From positions 1 through 63,846 of the forward strand of contig JAOZHR010000008.1 in the NCBI GenBank assembly GCA_026014805.1: a DNA stretch of 63,846 bases. Reading direction: 5' to 3'. The notes beneath the pieces were generated by a model, which was not told the origin of the DNA, did not search any database, and was given only the letters and a program-made list of their open reading frames with translations. Positions within the stretch are counted from its first letter, which is position 1. The number at the start of each line of letters is the position of its first letter. Shown here piece after piece: positions 26,554 to 36,797 of this stretch. The translations under genes and the position numbers were made by a program. Source of the stretch: Candidatus Bathyarchaeota archaeon (GTDB taxonomy: Archaea > Thermoproteota > Bathyarchaeia > Bathyarchaeales > SOJC01).

Positions 26554-26820
26554 TTAGAAAGGTAATAGATAGTATATTAGACATCCTATCAATATCAAGA
26601 ATGTTATTGTCACCACAAATCCCATTTTCCTGTTTTTGTCGAAGGAAACACCTATCATACTGAACATAGCAGCATAGAAGACTACATTGTAGGGGCCATG
26701 AATTGCCAGTATTTCTCTGAATGGAATTTTAAGGATGTAATCTAATAATAATTCCAGAAAGAGATAGAAGAGAATAAACACATGAGATACTATCGTCCTT
26801 TTTTCCGCCTTCTCCTTCAT
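26554..26820 (-). CDS. Small three-span membrane protein
   Basis: 88 residues from the ATG at 26820 (a TTG at 26832 would add four). Three hydrophobic segments: VSHVFILFYLFLELLLDYIL, YNVVFYAAMFSMIGV and MGFVVTITFLILIGCLIYYL. No conserved charged residues in the membrane and no known family. It stands between the coiled-coil protein and the integrase, reading with the integrase. A holin-like or immunity role is possible but unsupported. Confidence 0.5.
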   Translation of the reverse strand: MKEKAEKRTIVSHVFILFYLFLELLLDYILKIPFREILAIHGPYNVVFYAAMFSMIGVSFDKNRKMGFVVTITFLILIGCLIYYLLPF

Positions 26821-27028
26821 ATATCCTAACAATGTGATAGTGAAAGGAATTATTCTAAGAATCTATTAGACCTAAAAATTTAGTTGCACGCGCATATACC
26901 AAAAAACTTATTCAAACTCATTTAAACATCAAACACGTTCCTATTAAACCCGAAAAATCAGTGTATTATCAGTTAAAGCACTGATAAATTTTGATAAATT
27001 AATACTGGGTCGGGATTTTATATTTCAT

Positions 27029-28450
27029 TTATTTGATGCCTTTCCTTCGTTCAGTAAGTTTCCTTAACTGTTCCTTTGCCATCTGTCGTATCCTCTTCAG
27101 CTCTGGGTCACTTACTCCCCTTTCAAACATTTTTGCACGACACTGTTGAGCTTCAGATGTAAAACCATAATTATCATATTCAGGCACATACACTAAATAA
27201 CCATCAACATCAACAAGGCATGCCATATACTCATGTTCCAAAATATCTCCTTCAATATTCCTACTGTTCATAAACATATCCAAATTTTGAGTATTTGGAG
27301 AAGTCCCCAAAACATAATCCACAATGTCACGCATCTTCCTAATTTCCAGTTCCCTTTTCAACATCATTACAGTATCTTGAAGTTCATACACATCCTTTTC
27401 CAATTCCATTTCCTGTGATATCGCTTGTTCAGGAGTTAATGGCAATCCACATTGACCACAAAACTTCACTTCACCTGAGTTTTTGAAATCGCACCTTGGA
27501 CAATTTTTAGATTTCAATGGACTTGCTACCTTTTCTTCAGATATTTCTACACCAGCAGCACGCAATAAATCATCATCTAAATCTGCACCACTGAGATGAA
27601 CATATATACCTCCCATACTACTGCCTCCTACCCAACCTGCAAAAACCTTCAGTTTAGCATCTGACAAGAATTTTGCCAATTCAGTTAATCTACTATGCCT
27701 AAATGCATGAGGATTACATGGTTTGTCAATCCCAGCTCTTTTAAAAACCCTATGTAACAATCTGCTAAGATATACATAACCAACTTTTCCCCTATTTGTG
27801 CACCATATATATGCATCCTTGTCATGTTTGCTGGAATGTGTTTGTAACCATTGCTGAAGGTGCGAAACACTCTCTATTAGTCTAATCCTCCTTTCACCTG
27901 TTTTACCTTTAACACTTATAACAGCACCTTTCTTGTCAAAAATCATATCTCTAACTTTCCAATCTAAAAATTCTGAAACTCTACAACCACTTTCATATAA
28001 GCTTGAAATCATTGCTTTTTCTCTAAAATTGCCACAATTCCCCAGCAACACAACAATATCTTGTTTATTAATTATCTCAGATGGTTTAATAGGTTGAGTC
28101 TTTTTAGGTTTAAAATTTAGATGTGCAACTTGCTCAGGATAATGATGTTTTGGAAGTTTGTAAAACCATCTATAGAAAATTTTCAAGACAGAAATATACA
28201 TAGCATATGTAGAATCACTTAATTTTTCATTGTTAGGATATTTCCCTTTTCTCACTTTATTATTTCTCTTCCATTTTAAAAACGCTTCAATTTCCTCTTT
28301 AGAAAGCTCTGTGAATGATTTTTTATTCACAAAATCCGATAACTCAAACATCACTGTCTTATACAAGCTTACAATTGAGTCACTTCTTCCATTTGTTTTA
28401 AGCTGATTCGCATATTTTTCTAAGATTTCTTCATTTTCCAACTGAACCAC
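27029..28450 (-). CDS. Tyrosine recombinase / integrase with zinc ribbon tail
   Basis: Site-specific recombinase of 473 residues. An N-terminal SAM-like core-binding domain (about 5-110) precedes a catalytic domain with R157 (ESGCRVSEF), H248 and R251 (PHAFRHSR), W273 in FAGWVGG and the nucleophile Y283. The C-terminal extension contains a zinc ribbon, CPRC (317-320) with CGQC (331-334), then a coiled coil and an acidic tail, unusual for the family. GTG start, with a TATA box placed for a leaderless transcript. It is complete and probably active. It marks the right edge of the accessory region and is the likely agent of its integration; no clear attachment site was found. Confidence 0.9.
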   Translation of the reverse strand: MVQLENEEILEKYANQLKTNGRSDSIVSLYKTVMFELSDFVNKKSFTELSKEEIEAFLKWKRNNKVRKGKYPNNEKLSDSTYAMYISVLKIFYRWFYKLPKHHYPEQVAHLNFKPKKTQPIKPSEIINKQDIVVLLGNCGNFREKAMISSLYESGCRVSEFLDWKVRDMIFDKKGAVISVKGKTGERRIRLIESVSHLQQWLQTHSSKHDKDAYIWCTNRGKVGYVYLSRLLHRVFKRAGIDKPCNPHAFRHSRLTELAKFLSDAKLKVFAGWVGGSSMGGIYVHLSGADLDDDLLRAAGVEISEEKVASPLKSKNCPRCDFKNSGEVKFCGQCGLPLTPEQAISQEMELEKDVYELQDTVMMLKRELEIRKMRDIVDYVLGTSPNTQNLDMFMNSRNIEGDILEHEYMACLVDVDGYLVYVPEYDNYGFTSEAQQCRAKMFERGVSDPELKRIRQMAKEQLRKLTERRKGIK

Positions 28451-28474
28451 AAGATAAATTATACTTGATAGATG

Positions 28475-28484
28475 TATTTAAATA
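28475..28484 (-). promoter_or_regulatory. TATA box of the integrase gene
   Basis: The minus strand reads TATTTAAATA (palindromic) 25-34 bases before the GTG start, with no Shine-Dalgarno sequence; leaderless initiation fits. Confidence 0.5.
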
Positions 28485-28541
28485 TTACATTTGCCTTTAT
28501 TTACTTCTCTTAAAATCTTTCTGAAAGGCTGGAATGCAGCA

Positions 28542-29072
28542 ATGGCTTACAAGACATTCAAGCTGAAGGATGGACGAACAGCTACGCTTGACTGGTTAAG
28601 AGAAGAGGATCTGCCTGAAGTTGTAGAGGCGATTAACAGTGTAATCAGCGAAGGAAAATACCTCTTCATGAATAATGAAATAACGGACATGGAAGAGGAG
28701 CGAAGATGGTTTGAACGTGGCATAAAGGCGGGAATGCTTTACCTGGTTGCAAGAGTTGACAACAAGCTGGTTGGAGGCGCAAGCATCCACCCCCACACAG
28801 ATAAACGGGCACACGTTGCAGAGTTCGGCATTTTCATTCGCGATGGCTATCGCAACTCAGGATTAGGAACAACTATGACAAAGACGTTTATCGAAATCGC
28901 CAAGAAACGCGGATTTGAGGTTCTTCAACTCTCTGTCTACGCCACAAATAAGAGAGCTTTCCACGTTTACAAGATATGCGGGTATAAAGAATGCGGCAAA
29001 CTAACTCGAGACATAAAGTTTCTTGATGGAACATACATTGATAGAATATTATTGGAATTACTTTTGAAGTAG
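28542..29072 (+). CDS. GNAT family N-acetyltransferase
   Basis: Acetyl-CoA dependent N-acetyltransferase, 176 residues. The acetyl-CoA loop is in RDGYRNSGLGTTMTK, preceded by a strand VAEFGIFI and followed by LQLSVYATNKRAFHVYK, the usual motif B with the Asn/Ala/Tyr pattern. The open frame begins at 28491, but ATG at 28542 starts just before the domain, so I use it. The substrate may be an amino group of a protein or small molecule; the closest well known relatives include RimI/RimJ-like and peptidyl acetyltransferases. Promoter region overlaps that of the integrase. Confidence 0.85.
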   Translation: MAYKTFKLKDGRTATLDWLREEDLPEVVEAINSVISEGKYLFMNNEITDMEEERRWFERGIKAGMLYLVARVDNKLVGGASIHPHTDKRAHVAEFGIFIRDGYRNSGLGTTMTKTFIEIAKKRGFEVLQLSVYATNKRAFHVYKICGYKECGKLTRDIKFLDGTYIDRILLELLLK

Positions 29073-29197
29073 TAGAGTCGAAAGCAGAGCATAGAATAAG
29101 TCAGATAGCAACATCTACACTCGCACCCTTTCCTTTCTCTCTTTAGCACATTTAAGACTAATATACGTTAACAGACCACATTGAAAAGCGAAGTAAA

Positions 29198-29845
29198 ATG
29201 GCTGTCTTCATAAAATGGTTGGCTCACGCCAGCTTTCAAATAAAAGCTGAAGGAATAGTCATCTATATTGACTTGGAGAAATATGGTGAAGTTGCTGAAA
29301 AGGCAGATTTGATTTTGGTGACGCATTCGCATAGTGACCATTGTGATCCATCTAAGGTCAAAAAGGCTCGTAGGGATGACACTGTGATAATTTCTCCCAG
29401 AGATTGTGTTTCAAGAATCGGTGGAACCGTTAAGACTCTTGAATCTGGGGAAGAGACAACGGTGAAGGGTGTGAAAGTTAGGGCTGTGGACGCCTACAAT
29501 ACTAAGCGTTTCAGATCTCCCGGAAAGCCTTATCATCCCAAGCAGTTTGGGGTCGGCTACTTGATAACTGTTGAGAACAAGACGATTTATCATGCTGGAG
29601 ACACAGATTTTATCCCCGAAATGCGGCAGCTCGGACCTGTAGATGTGGCGTTGCTCCCTAGCGGAGACACATACACCATGGATAACGCTGAGGCTGCTGA
29701 AGCAGCGATAGCAATCAACCCTAAAACAGCATTACCGATGCACCGTTGGAGCACGAATCCCGAAGAGTTCAGAAAGGAAGTGGAGGCCAATTCAAACATC
29801 AAGGTTATGCTGTTGCGAGAAGGAGAAGAATATCAAGTAGCTTGA
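29198..29845 (+). CDS. Metallo-beta-lactamase fold hydrolase (UPF0173-like)
   Basis: 215 residues. The metal site HSHSDHCD (43-50) is the HxHxDH motif of the MBL superfamily; a further His appears in IYHAGDTDF (about 131-139), and PMHRWS near 188 completes the set. The compact size with no oligonucleotide-binding insert is that of the UPF0173/UlaG-like group, which are predicted metal-dependent hydrolases of unknown substrate. Single gene, with its own AT-rich promoter region. The family is clear; the substrate is not. Confidence 0.85.
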   Translation: MAVFIKWLAHASFQIKAEGIVIYIDLEKYGEVAEKADLILVTHSHSDHCDPSKVKKARRDDTVIISPRDCVSRIGGTVKTLESGEETTVKGVKVRAVDAYNTKRFRSPGKPYHPKQFGVGYLITVENKTIYHAGDTDFIPEMRQLGPVDVALLPSGDTYTMDNAEAAEAAIAINPKTALPMHRWSTNPEEFRKEVEANSNIKVMLLREGEEYQVA

Positions 29846-29972
29846 GAGCAATAGAAGCTTGAGAAAACAGAGTATTCCATAGGCGGGCGTGACCTGTTTT
29901 AGGCAGCATGCGCAAACGCTTGAAGGGCGACTTGTGATGCCTGAGTCATCCTACGTATGGACTTGTACGCGG

Positions 29973-31400
29973 TTATTTCTCCCAAACATCGAGAGGAGGC
30001 TTTTTATCAGTAGGGATTGGAGACACGTATTTTGCATTACTTATTCTTCGGTTATGCTCCTTCTTTGCCTTGTTCAATTCGTCCTCATTAGTCAAGAGAT
30101 CTATTACTGTAGTAGCCATCACCTTCGCTGCGAAAATCAGCGACTTGTGTCCAAGGCCAACTCCGCTTTGCGCAACCGCTTGCCATGAATGAGCAGGGGT
30201 ACCTAAAATCCAAGTGGCAGTGCTGAATTCTACAGTAGGTGTCTGCCAACTCACGTCAGCTACGTCGGTGCTGCCGTGGCTAGTTTCTCCTTCGCCCCAA
30301 GGATCAGGAAGTTCAGGGTCTATCAATTCGTCAACAAGTCGTTCCCATCCAGGTCGTTTGGATTTTCGTAGTTGAGCATTCTTCATCTCTGGAGTAATCG
30401 TCTCGGCAATTTGATTTGCAAACTTCAAATCATCATCGGCGTATTTTGGCAGTCCAATTTCACGCATATTCTTAACAATCAACTCTGAGATGGTTTTATT
30501 AGGAATGTAGTTATGATCGCCTTCGATGAACTCTACCTTCAGCTCAGTTCTGGTCATAAGCGCTGCCCCCCGCGCTATGTCAAGTACCCAATCATATATG
30601 AACATCATTTGATCTCTCTCTGGAGCTCTCACATAGTACCAACTTCGGGAGTATGGAGGCACAATATTCGGCTGGTCTCCTCCTTTTTCAATTATGTAAT
30701 GAATTCTCGCGTCTTGGACTACATGTTCCCTAAGATAGTTCACGCCAGTATTCATCAATTCAACTGCGTCCAACGCACTTCTACCTTGCTCCGGGGAACC
30801 ACCAGCATGAGAAGCTTTACCATAAAAATGAAACTTGACCGAGTTGACAGCTAAACTGCTTAGCAACGAAGCTTCGTTCATAGTGCTCGGATGATGGCTA
30901 ATTACAGCGTCGACATCCCCGAAGTATCCATCTCTAATCATGTACACCTTGCCTGAGAAGTTCTCCTCGGCTGGGCATCCAAAGAATTTGATCGTACCCA
31001 TTATTTGATGCTTCTTCATTGCGTTCTTCACAGAGATCGCCGCTGCCATCCCGCTTATCCCATGAATGTTGTGTCCACATCCATGTCCAGGTCTCCCCGG
31101 TTCTAATGATTCTTTCCACGGAACCTTTTTCTGTGATATTCCTGGCAGTGCATCATATTCACCCATTATTCCTATAACGGGTTTTCCTTCACCAAAAGTA
31201 GCTACGAAAGCTGTTGGCATACATGCAACTCCACGTTCAATCCTAAACCCGTGTTTCTCCAACTCATCTGTAAGGAGCGCTGAAGACTTGAACTCAATTA
31301 AGCCTAACTCAGCAAACTCCCACACTGTATCACTTATTTGAACGAGTCGGGCCTTGTTTTCATCAATCCAGCAAGTAGCAGTTTCCTTCGCAACAGACAT
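29973..31400 (-). CDS. M20-family amidohydrolase (AbgB-like)
   Basis: Zinc-dependent aminoacylase/carboxypeptidase. Conserved elements are GYDALPG-type sequence (MGEYDALPGISQ), the metal-binding GHGCGHNIHG, PAEENFSGK with catalytic Glu, and SHHPSTMN. The length of about 475 residues and the loop content match the p-aminobenzoyl-glutamate hydrolase subunit B group rather than the shorter IAA-amino acid hydrolases. I start at the ATG at 31400, which follows GGTG; the frame can begin 12 bases earlier. Nearby genes give no pathway clue. It probably hydrolyses an N-acyl or dipeptide substrate in the cytoplasm. Confidence 0.87.
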   Translation of the reverse strand: MSVAKETATCWIDENKARLVQISDTVWEFAELGLIEFKSSALLTDELEKHGFRIERGVACMPTAFVATFGEGKPVIGIMGEYDALPGISQKKVPWKESLEPGRPGHGCGHNIHGISGMAAAISVKNAMKKHQIMGTIKFFGCPAEENFSGKVYMIRDGYFGDVDAVISHHPSTMNEASLLSSLAVNSVKFHFYGKASHAGGSPEQGRSALDAVELMNTGVNYLREHVVQDARIHYIIEKGGDQPNIVPPYSRSWYYVRAPERDQMMFIYDWVLDIARGAALMTRTELKVEFIEGDHNYIPNKTISELIVKNMREIGLPKYADDDLKFANQIAETITPEMKNAQLRKSKRPGWERLVDELIDPELPDPWGEGETSHGSTDVADVSWQTPTVEFSTATWILGTPAHSWQAVAQSGVGLGHKSLIFAAKVMATTVIDLLTNEDELNKAKKEHNRRISNAKYVSPIPTDKKPPLDVWEK

Positions 31401-31641
31401 AAACAACACCAAGAATATAGTGATAAAGGCGACGAATTTTTATGGTTTTCCAAACATACTCGCCGCGTAAATAAGAGAGTACACATGCACCATCTATCTA
31501 CGATGTGAGAGCTAAATTTAGACCAAACCTGAATGGACATGCCTTATTTTTCTATGTTTGTGTTGCCACGCGCATAAAATGAGGGCAAACCGACAAGGTT
31601 TTATTAGACCAGAGTCTTCACCAGATTGAAAGGGGATCAAC

Positions 31642-32847
31642 ATGAGTGAAAAAGCAAAGGTCTATTTTGGCTCCATACAGCAGGGCCAAGATGCAATTTT
31701 CGCGGCCTTAGCGGCGAAAGTTGACAAGATAATCGAGTTGCTAGACTTCTCAACAATCAAGAAGCGTGACAAAGTCGCCATCAAAATGCACCTAGGCTTC
31801 CAAGACGGATACCAAACGGTGCCAGTATTCTTCGTCCGGCGGATCGTCAAAGCCGTTAAACGGGTTGGCGGGTGGCCCTTCATCACCGACAATCCCACAG
31901 CGGTTTACAATGCGGTTGATCGCGGCTACACGCAAGAAACGTGCGGCTGCCCAATCATTCCAGCTGCCGGAGTCAAGGACGGGTATACCCACTCAGTTAA
32001 CGTGGGCTACAAGAATGTAGACACGCTAGAGATGAGCGGCGTAATTCACGACGCCGACGCGCTCATAGATTTAACCCATGCAAAGGGACATGCTTGCAGT
32101 GGGTACGGCGGCGCCATCAAGAACCTCGCTCTGGGCGGCTACTCGCTTCCATCAAGGTGGAATAAGATCCATGGTGTTGAGCATTCCATTCCTTACTGGG
32201 ATGCAAAGAAGTGCACGCCAGAGCATGCCCAAGCGCTTGTTAAAGCCTGCCCCTACGGTGCCCTCAAGTATGATGCCAAAAAACACAAACTGTCGCTGCT
32301 TCTTTATGCATGTAGAAACCAGCTCTGCTTAGAATGCCTCGAAGCAGACAAAGAGATCGGGTGTCTGCAAATCAAGCCTGAGTTCTTCGCAGCTTTTCAA
32401 GAGTTGATGGCAATTACCGCCAAAAAGGTTCTTGACACCTTTGATGAAAACAAGCGGTTCTTCCTAAACTTCATCCTTCAAGTAACGCCTCACTGCGACT
32501 GCATGGGAATGATTCAACCAAGCGTCGTAGCAGACATTGGGGTTCTGGGCAGCCGCGATATCGTAGCGATTGAGATTGCTACATTGGATCTTATCGCAAA
32601 GGCTGGGCTGATCGAACAGACCATCCCGCCCTACTTCAAACATGTCAACCTCGACCCCAACATAGACCTACATCCCTTTGAACGTCTCTGGGGGGCAATG
32701 AAGAATCCCTACCTCGTCGCCAAATTCGCGGAGCAATATGGTTTAGGCACTAGAAAGTACGAATTAGTTGAATTGTTGTCGCCTAAAGAGACCAGCAAGA
32801 TGGAACCACCCAAACAAGTGTACGAACGCCAACCCTCCTTCTACTAA
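31642..32847 (+). CDS. DUF362 domain protein
   Basis: 401 residues. The first half (AIKMHLGFQDGYQTVPVFFV and ITDNPTAVYN... up to DLTHAKGHACSGYGGAIKNL) is the DUF362 domain. Cysteines in KACPYGALKYD, ACRNQLCLEC and HCDCMG could hold an iron-sulfur cluster or metal, although a complete ferredoxin CX2CX2CX3C set is not present. A good Shine-Dalgarno sequence (AAAGGGG) precedes the ATG. DUF362 proteins are widespread in archaea and bacteria, thought to be involved in iron-sulfur or redox functions, with no established reaction. Confidence 0.83.
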   Translation: MSEKAKVYFGSIQQGQDAIFAALAAKVDKIIELLDFSTIKKRDKVAIKMHLGFQDGYQTVPVFFVRRIVKAVKRVGGWPFITDNPTAVYNAVDRGYTQETCGCPIIPAAGVKDGYTHSVNVGYKNVDTLEMSGVIHDADALIDLTHAKGHACSGYGGAIKNLALGGYSLPSRWNKIHGVEHSIPYWDAKKCTPEHAQALVKACPYGALKYDAKKHKLSLLLYACRNQLCLECLEADKEIGCLQIKPEFFAAFQELMAITAKKVLDTFDENKRFFLNFILQVTPHCDCMGMIQPSVVADIGVLGSRDIVAIEIATLDLIAKAGLIEQTIPPYFKHVNLDPNIDLHPFERLWGAMKNPYLVAKFAEQYGLGTRKYELVELLSPKETSKMEPPKQVYERQPSFY

Positions 32848-32919
32848 CAAACCATCAGTACAAAGGCACGCACATAGTTATGATAAGAGCCGGGTTCAAA
32901 CCCAAGTCAAATGGAAATA

Positions 32920-32950
32920 TCACCCGCAAACTCCTCATTCTTGTTTACTC
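32920..32950 (+). repeat. Dispersed palindromic repeat, copy 3
   Basis: ATGGAAATATCACCCGC followed by AACTCCTCATTCTTG. It is diverged, keeping the GGA-ATATC-CCC core. A palindromic GGGTTCAAACCC lies just before it (32891-32902). Confidence 0.4.
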
Positions 32951-33021
32951 TATAACTGCGCCCATAGACAAGATTCGGAATTCATAACGCTTTTTTCTTA
33001 TAGCCTTGCATATAACAACTG

Positions 33022-33462
33022 GTGAACCCTTTGAGAACAGCTGCGATGCCTTATGTTCTAATCACATTTGGCATCTTCGGCTCGGTGTTTCTAGGCCTTG
33101 TTGCTGGTTTAGGAAATATCATGACTAATGAATACATAGATTACAATCTTCCAGGGAATCCCATCATACGAGAATACGATTTCAGAATAGGAGGAAAATA
33201 TGGCCTAGTAACCTTATCCCTTCTTTTCGGGGGCGCAGCTTCAGCTATTGGCGGATATGGCACAGGATTCCACATTCTTTGCAAGCAGTCTCCTACGATC
33301 CATCACTCCAACAGTGAGAAGTGCATGGTGCTTCAGAAAACTAATGTTGCATTACCGGTGACATGCCCACAATGCAAGAAAAAGCTTCCAACATATTCCA
33401 AGTTCTGTCCCAAATGCGGGACTGATCTCATACCTAATGCTGCAACATTACGAACCTCTTGA
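33022..33462 (+). CDS. Membrane-anchored zinc-ribbon protein
   Basis: 146 residues. A membrane segment near the N-terminus (VLITFGIFGSVFLGLVAGLG) and a second at about 65-90 flank an extracellular or cytoplasmic loop. The C-terminus is a zinc ribbon, CPQCKKKLPTYSKFCPKCG (Cys at about 114, 117, 129 and 132). GTG start. The combination is common among small archaeal membrane proteins of unknown function; the ribbon may mediate protein contacts. Confidence 0.55.
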   Translation: MNPLRTAAMPYVLITFGIFGSVFLGLVAGLGNIMTNEYIDYNLPGNPIIREYDFRIGGKYGLVTLSLLFGGAASAIGGYGTGFHILCKQSPTIHHSNSEKCMVLQKTNVALPVTCPQCKKKLPTYSKFCPKCGTDLIPNAATLRTS

Positions 33463-33695
33463 AATTCAAACCCGCTCGTGCACTAATGCATCTCTGGCTT
33501 AATATTTTTAAGAAATCTTGAATATGAAGGTACCAAGCAAGACCTTGGATTTGATACCATAATACATGAGAATGCACGCGCACTCCAAAAAATGCTTTGG
33601 CTAAACACTATACTCCCCATGGAATTAAGATGTTAAAGGTTGTCTACGATAAGGCAAATTTGAGAGTATTTGGAGGCTGGTCCTTCTTACCTTCT

Positions 33696-34022
33696 TCAGG
33701 TATATAGGCTTGCAACACTAATATTGTGCAACCCCGCTAGCAAATTCATAGCTCCAAATCCCAACGCCATTATTGTTATTAGAACTGCAGCCCAACCAGA
33801 ATACCTGTTTTGAATTCTGAACAAAAGTAAGTAGGTGAACAAAAGAGTAGGGATATAGAATATCAAAGCCCCCCAAGCTCCTAAAGGCCAGCCTAGAGGG
33901 TTCATTTCTCCCGCCACGCCTAGATAATCTATAACATATAGAGTCGTAATTAAATCGAACGCCCAACAACAAAGAGGAATAATATGTAAATACAAAAGCT
34001 TTCTTTTTGTACCATCCATCAA
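33696..34022 (-). CDS. Small membrane protein (DUF5658-like)
   Basis: 108 residues with three membrane segments. The conserved turn GEMNPLGWPLGAWG in a loop, followed by Tyr-rich helices, resembles the DUF5658 group of small archaeal membrane proteins (pattern E-x-NP-x-G). The frame may begin at the second Met. No enzymatic residues apart from the acid in that loop. It reads with copA but is 300 bases downstream of it, so probably separate. Confidence 0.55.
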   Translation of the reverse strand: MMDGTKRKLLYLHIIPLCCWAFDLITTLYVIDYLGVAGEMNPLGWPLGAWGALIFYIPTLLFTYLLLFRIQNRYSGWAAVLITIMALGFGAMNLLAGLHNISVASLYT

Positions 34023-34156
34023 GCTTTTTTCCCTCAGGAAATATCTTTAAAGACTGATATGGTGACTGATTGAGGTAAGGATTATGAAATATAGATAAAG
34101 ATGGAACATTCAGCTTAAAGGGGAAGTCGACTCCTATATTTTAAAAAGGGAAGCTA

Positions 34157-34384
34157 TTGAGCTTGTTAGGAATACTAGTAAGTCTTTGCCTTCCAAAAAA
34201 CGTTGTCAAAAGGGTGAGAACCCATAGATTAAATCTTTCAAGAATCACAGAACAAGACCCAAACAGCATTTTGGATTATCTGGAGACTCAAAATCTACAG
34301 GCAAGCTCAAAGTTTCTTGGTTTAGCTTCCTATTTTGGCTTTAAACCTCTTCAGGAGCGAGGCGTTCGAAACCACAGACACTGA
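34157..34384 (+). CDS. Possible small antitoxin-like protein
   Basis: 75 residues from TTG at 34157 after AAAAAGGG. The part [20 protein letters not shown] resembles ribbon-helix-helix/CcdA-like antitoxins, in which a strand is followed by a helix with GLNLS. The last 20 residues overlap the end of copA on the other strand. It lacks a toxin partner. Could be a relic of a toxin-antitoxin pair. Low confidence that it is expressed. Confidence 0.28.
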   Translation: MSLLGILVSLCLPKNVVKRVRTHRLNLSRITEQDPNSILDYLETQNLQASSKFLGLASYFGFKPLQERGVRNHRH

Positions 34385-36796
34385 ACTAGTTGCCATTGCC
34401 GCAGCCGCGAAGATGGGATCCAACAAAATGGCGAAGAATGGGTATAAGATGCCAGCGGCTACAGGTATAAGAGCGGTATTGTAAGCGAATGCCCAAAACA
34501 GGCCTTGCTTGATCTTTCTCATCGTGGCTCTGCTCAGCTGGATGCTGATGACTACATCTCTCAAATCATCTTTGACTAACACGATGTCCCCCGTCTCCAT
34601 CGCTACGTCTGTTCCACTCCCAAGGGCTATTCCGATGTCTGCCTGCGCTAGGGCTGGAGCGTCGTTTATTCCATCGCCGACCATGGCCACTATTTTGCCT
34701 TCCTCTTGCAGGCTCTTTATTTCGTTAGCTTTTTCTCCGGGGAGCACATCCGCCAGCACTCTGTTCATGCCTACTTGTCTTGCAATAGCCTTCGCTGTCC
34801 TCTCATTGTCTCCTGTTATCATGATAACCTCTAGACCCATGTTCTGGAGTGTCTTCACTGCCTCGGTGGAATACTCCATTAAGGTGTCAGCCACAGCAAT
34901 AATGCCAGCCGCCTTCTTGTCTACAGCCATGAGCATCGCAGTCTTTCCATCTTCCTCCAACTCCTTCATCTTCTCCTCGAGGAACTCTATGTCTATGCCT
35001 TTTTTCTTCATCAACTTTCGGTTGCCGAGCAAGATCTCCATGCCGTTATGCTTCACTTCTATACCGTGTCCAGGTATTGCGTTGAAGAATTCTGGATCTA
35101 CGACTTTGATTTCTCTTTCCATTGCTCTTCTTACTATAGCTTCTCCAAGAGGGTGCTCAGAGTTCTTCTCAGCGACCGCGGCGAGCTGCAACAGTTGCTC
35201 CTCACTTAAGGTCTTAACCTTTTGCTTAGTTGGTGAAGGATTGCCAATAGGAGTCGTAACGGTCACAATGTCTGTGACTTCTGGTTCCCCTTTTGTCAGT
35301 GTTCCAGTTTTGTCGAATACGATGGCCTGAAGTTTGTGAGCTGTTTCTAGGGCTTCTCCGCTCTTGATTAAGATTCCATTCTCTGCCCCTTTTCCGACAC
35401 CAACCATGATGGCGGTTGGTGTGGCGAGGCCCATAGCACATGGACATGCAATTATTAACACGGCAATGAATACAGTGAGGGCGAATATGAAGCCCATTCC
35501 TACGAAATACCACACAAGAAACGAAAGCGTTGCGGTTACTATGACGGCTGGGACGAAATATCTACTAACCACATCCACTAACGCTTGAATGGGCGCTTTG
35601 GAACCCAACGCGTCCTCAACCAACTTTATGATCTGTGACAGAACCGTGTCAGCCCCTACTTTGGTTGCTCTGAACTTTAGCATGCCTGTTTTGTTCATAG
35701 TGGCGCCGACAACCTCGTCGCCCACCTTCTTCTCGACTGGTATACTTTCACCGGTGATCACCTTTTCATCCACTCCTGAATAACCTTGGATCACCACTCC
35801 ATCTACTGGTATCTTCTCTCCAGGCCTAACTACCACGACGTCTCCAACTTGGACATCTTCCACTGGAACCTCCATCTCCTCGCCGTCTCTAACAACCCTC
35901 GCCGTCTTGGCCCGTAGCCCCATAAGTTTCCTGATAGCCGCTGATGTCCTACCCTTGGCTATGGCTTCCAACAGTTTGCCCAAAATGAGGAACGTCATAA
36001 GCGACACAGCTGTTGTATAATACAGAAGCCCCACACCAGTAAAGGTGACAGCAACGCTGTAAAAGTACGCCGCTGAGGTACCTATTGCGACTAGTACATC
36101 CATGTTTGGGTTTTTGTTTCTCAGCGCTTTATATGCACCTACAAAGAACCCATGTCCAACTATGAAGTGAACCGGGGTGGCTAAAAAGAATAAAAGGAGG
36201 GGTACGAAATTCTCTATAGGAAGAGTGGGGAGAGTAAAGGGAAGAAGGGGCATGTAATTGTAAAACACTACCGGTATGGTGAGCGTTGCAGAAAACGCAA
36301 ATTTATACTTCAGTATGCGAACATTTCTTTCTCTTTCACTTTTCTCTCTGTCTTCCAAGCCTTCCTCAGGTACAATGACATCGTATCCCACATCTTGTAT
36401 GACTTTTCTGATTCCCGCTACGCTTATTTGTTCCGGATTGTACTCAACCGTCGCCTTTTCTATTGCGAAGTTGACGCTGGCCTTGTATATGCCCTCTTTT
36501 TCGTTTAGGGCCTTCTCAATGGTCTGTGCGCACGTGACACAACTCATGCCAGTTATCTTGAGAAAAATGCTTTCATGCACTACTTTGTAGCCTACTTCAA
36601 CAATAGCATCCTCGATAGTTTTCTGATCCACAGTGTCGGGATCGTATTCTACGATGGCTTTTTCTGCTGCAAAATTTACTGTTGCTTGATTTACACCCTT
36701 AAGTTTGGACAATTTTTTCTCTATTGTCTGTGAACAAGTAACGCAGCTCATTCCACCAATGTCAAGAACAGCTTTTTTGCTCTTTTCTTTAGCCAT
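34322..36796 (-). CDS. copA: Copper-transporting P-type ATPase CopA
   Basis: P1B ATPase that exports Cu(I) across the cell membrane. 824 residues from the ATG at 36796, chosen for its strong GGAGGGG Shine-Dalgarno sequence. Two N-terminal HMA domains bind copper with CVTC at 18-21 and 86-89. Then come eight membrane segments, the TGES dephosphorylation motif (348-351), the membrane CPC metal site (451-453) that fits copper or silver, the phosphorylation site DKTGTLT (495-501), the ATP-binding HP in [10 protein letters not shown], and GDGINDAP. It is the last gene of a regulator-HMA-CopA operon. The C-terminus has no histidine-rich tail. Substrate assignment to Cu(I) is secure from CPC plus HMA domains. 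Confidence 0.95.
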   Translation of the reverse strand: MAKEKSKKAVLDIGGMSCVTCSQTIEKKLSKLKGVNQATVNFAAEKAIVEYDPDTVDQKTIEDAIVEVGYKVVHESIFLKITGMSCVTCAQTIEKALNEKEGIYKASVNFAIEKATVEYNPEQISVAGIRKVIQDVGYDVIVPEEGLEDREKSERERNVRILKYKFAFSATLTIPVVFYNYMPLLPFTLPTLPIENFVPLLLFFLATPVHFIVGHGFFVGAYKALRNKNPNMDVLVAIGTSAAYFYSVAVTFTGVGLLYYTTAVSLMTFLILGKLLEAIAKGRTSAAIRKLMGLRAKTARVVRDGEEMEVPVEDVQVGDVVVVRPGEKIPVDGVVIQGYSGVDEKVITGESIPVEKKVGDEVVGATMNKTGMLKFRATKVGADTVLSQIIKLVEDALGSKAPIQALVDVVSRYFVPAVIVTATLSFLVWYFVGMGFIFALTVFIAVLIIACPCAMGLATPTAIMVGVGKGAENGILIKSGEALETAHKLQAIVFDKTGTLTKGEPEVTDIVTVTTPIGNPSPTKQKVKTLSEEQLLQLAAVAEKNSEHPLGEAIVRRAMEREIKVVDPEFFNAIPGHGIEVKHNGMEILLGNRKLMKKKGIDIEFLEEKMKELEEDGKTAMLMAVDKKAAGIIAVADTLMEYSTEAVKTLQNMGLEVIMITGDNERTAKAIARQVGMNRVLADVLPGEKANEIKSLQEEGKIVAMVGDGINDAPALAQADIGIALGSGTDVAMETGDIVLVKDDLRDVVISIQLSRATMRKIKQGLFWAFAYNTALIPVAAGILYPFFAILLDPIFAAAAMATSSVSVVSNASLLKRFKAKIGS

Positions 36797-36797
36797 T

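Noticed and set aside
29889-30188. Plus-strand open frame before and over the amidohydrolase end
   Set aside because: Overlaps the M20 gene on the opposite strand and has no motif.
32885-32905. GGGTTCAAACCC resembling a T arm
   Set aside because: Self-palindromic word with no tRNA structure around it.
34509-35330. 273-residue open frame on the plus strand opposite copA
   Set aside because: Antisense to a clear ATPase; no domain and a composition that mirrors copA codons.
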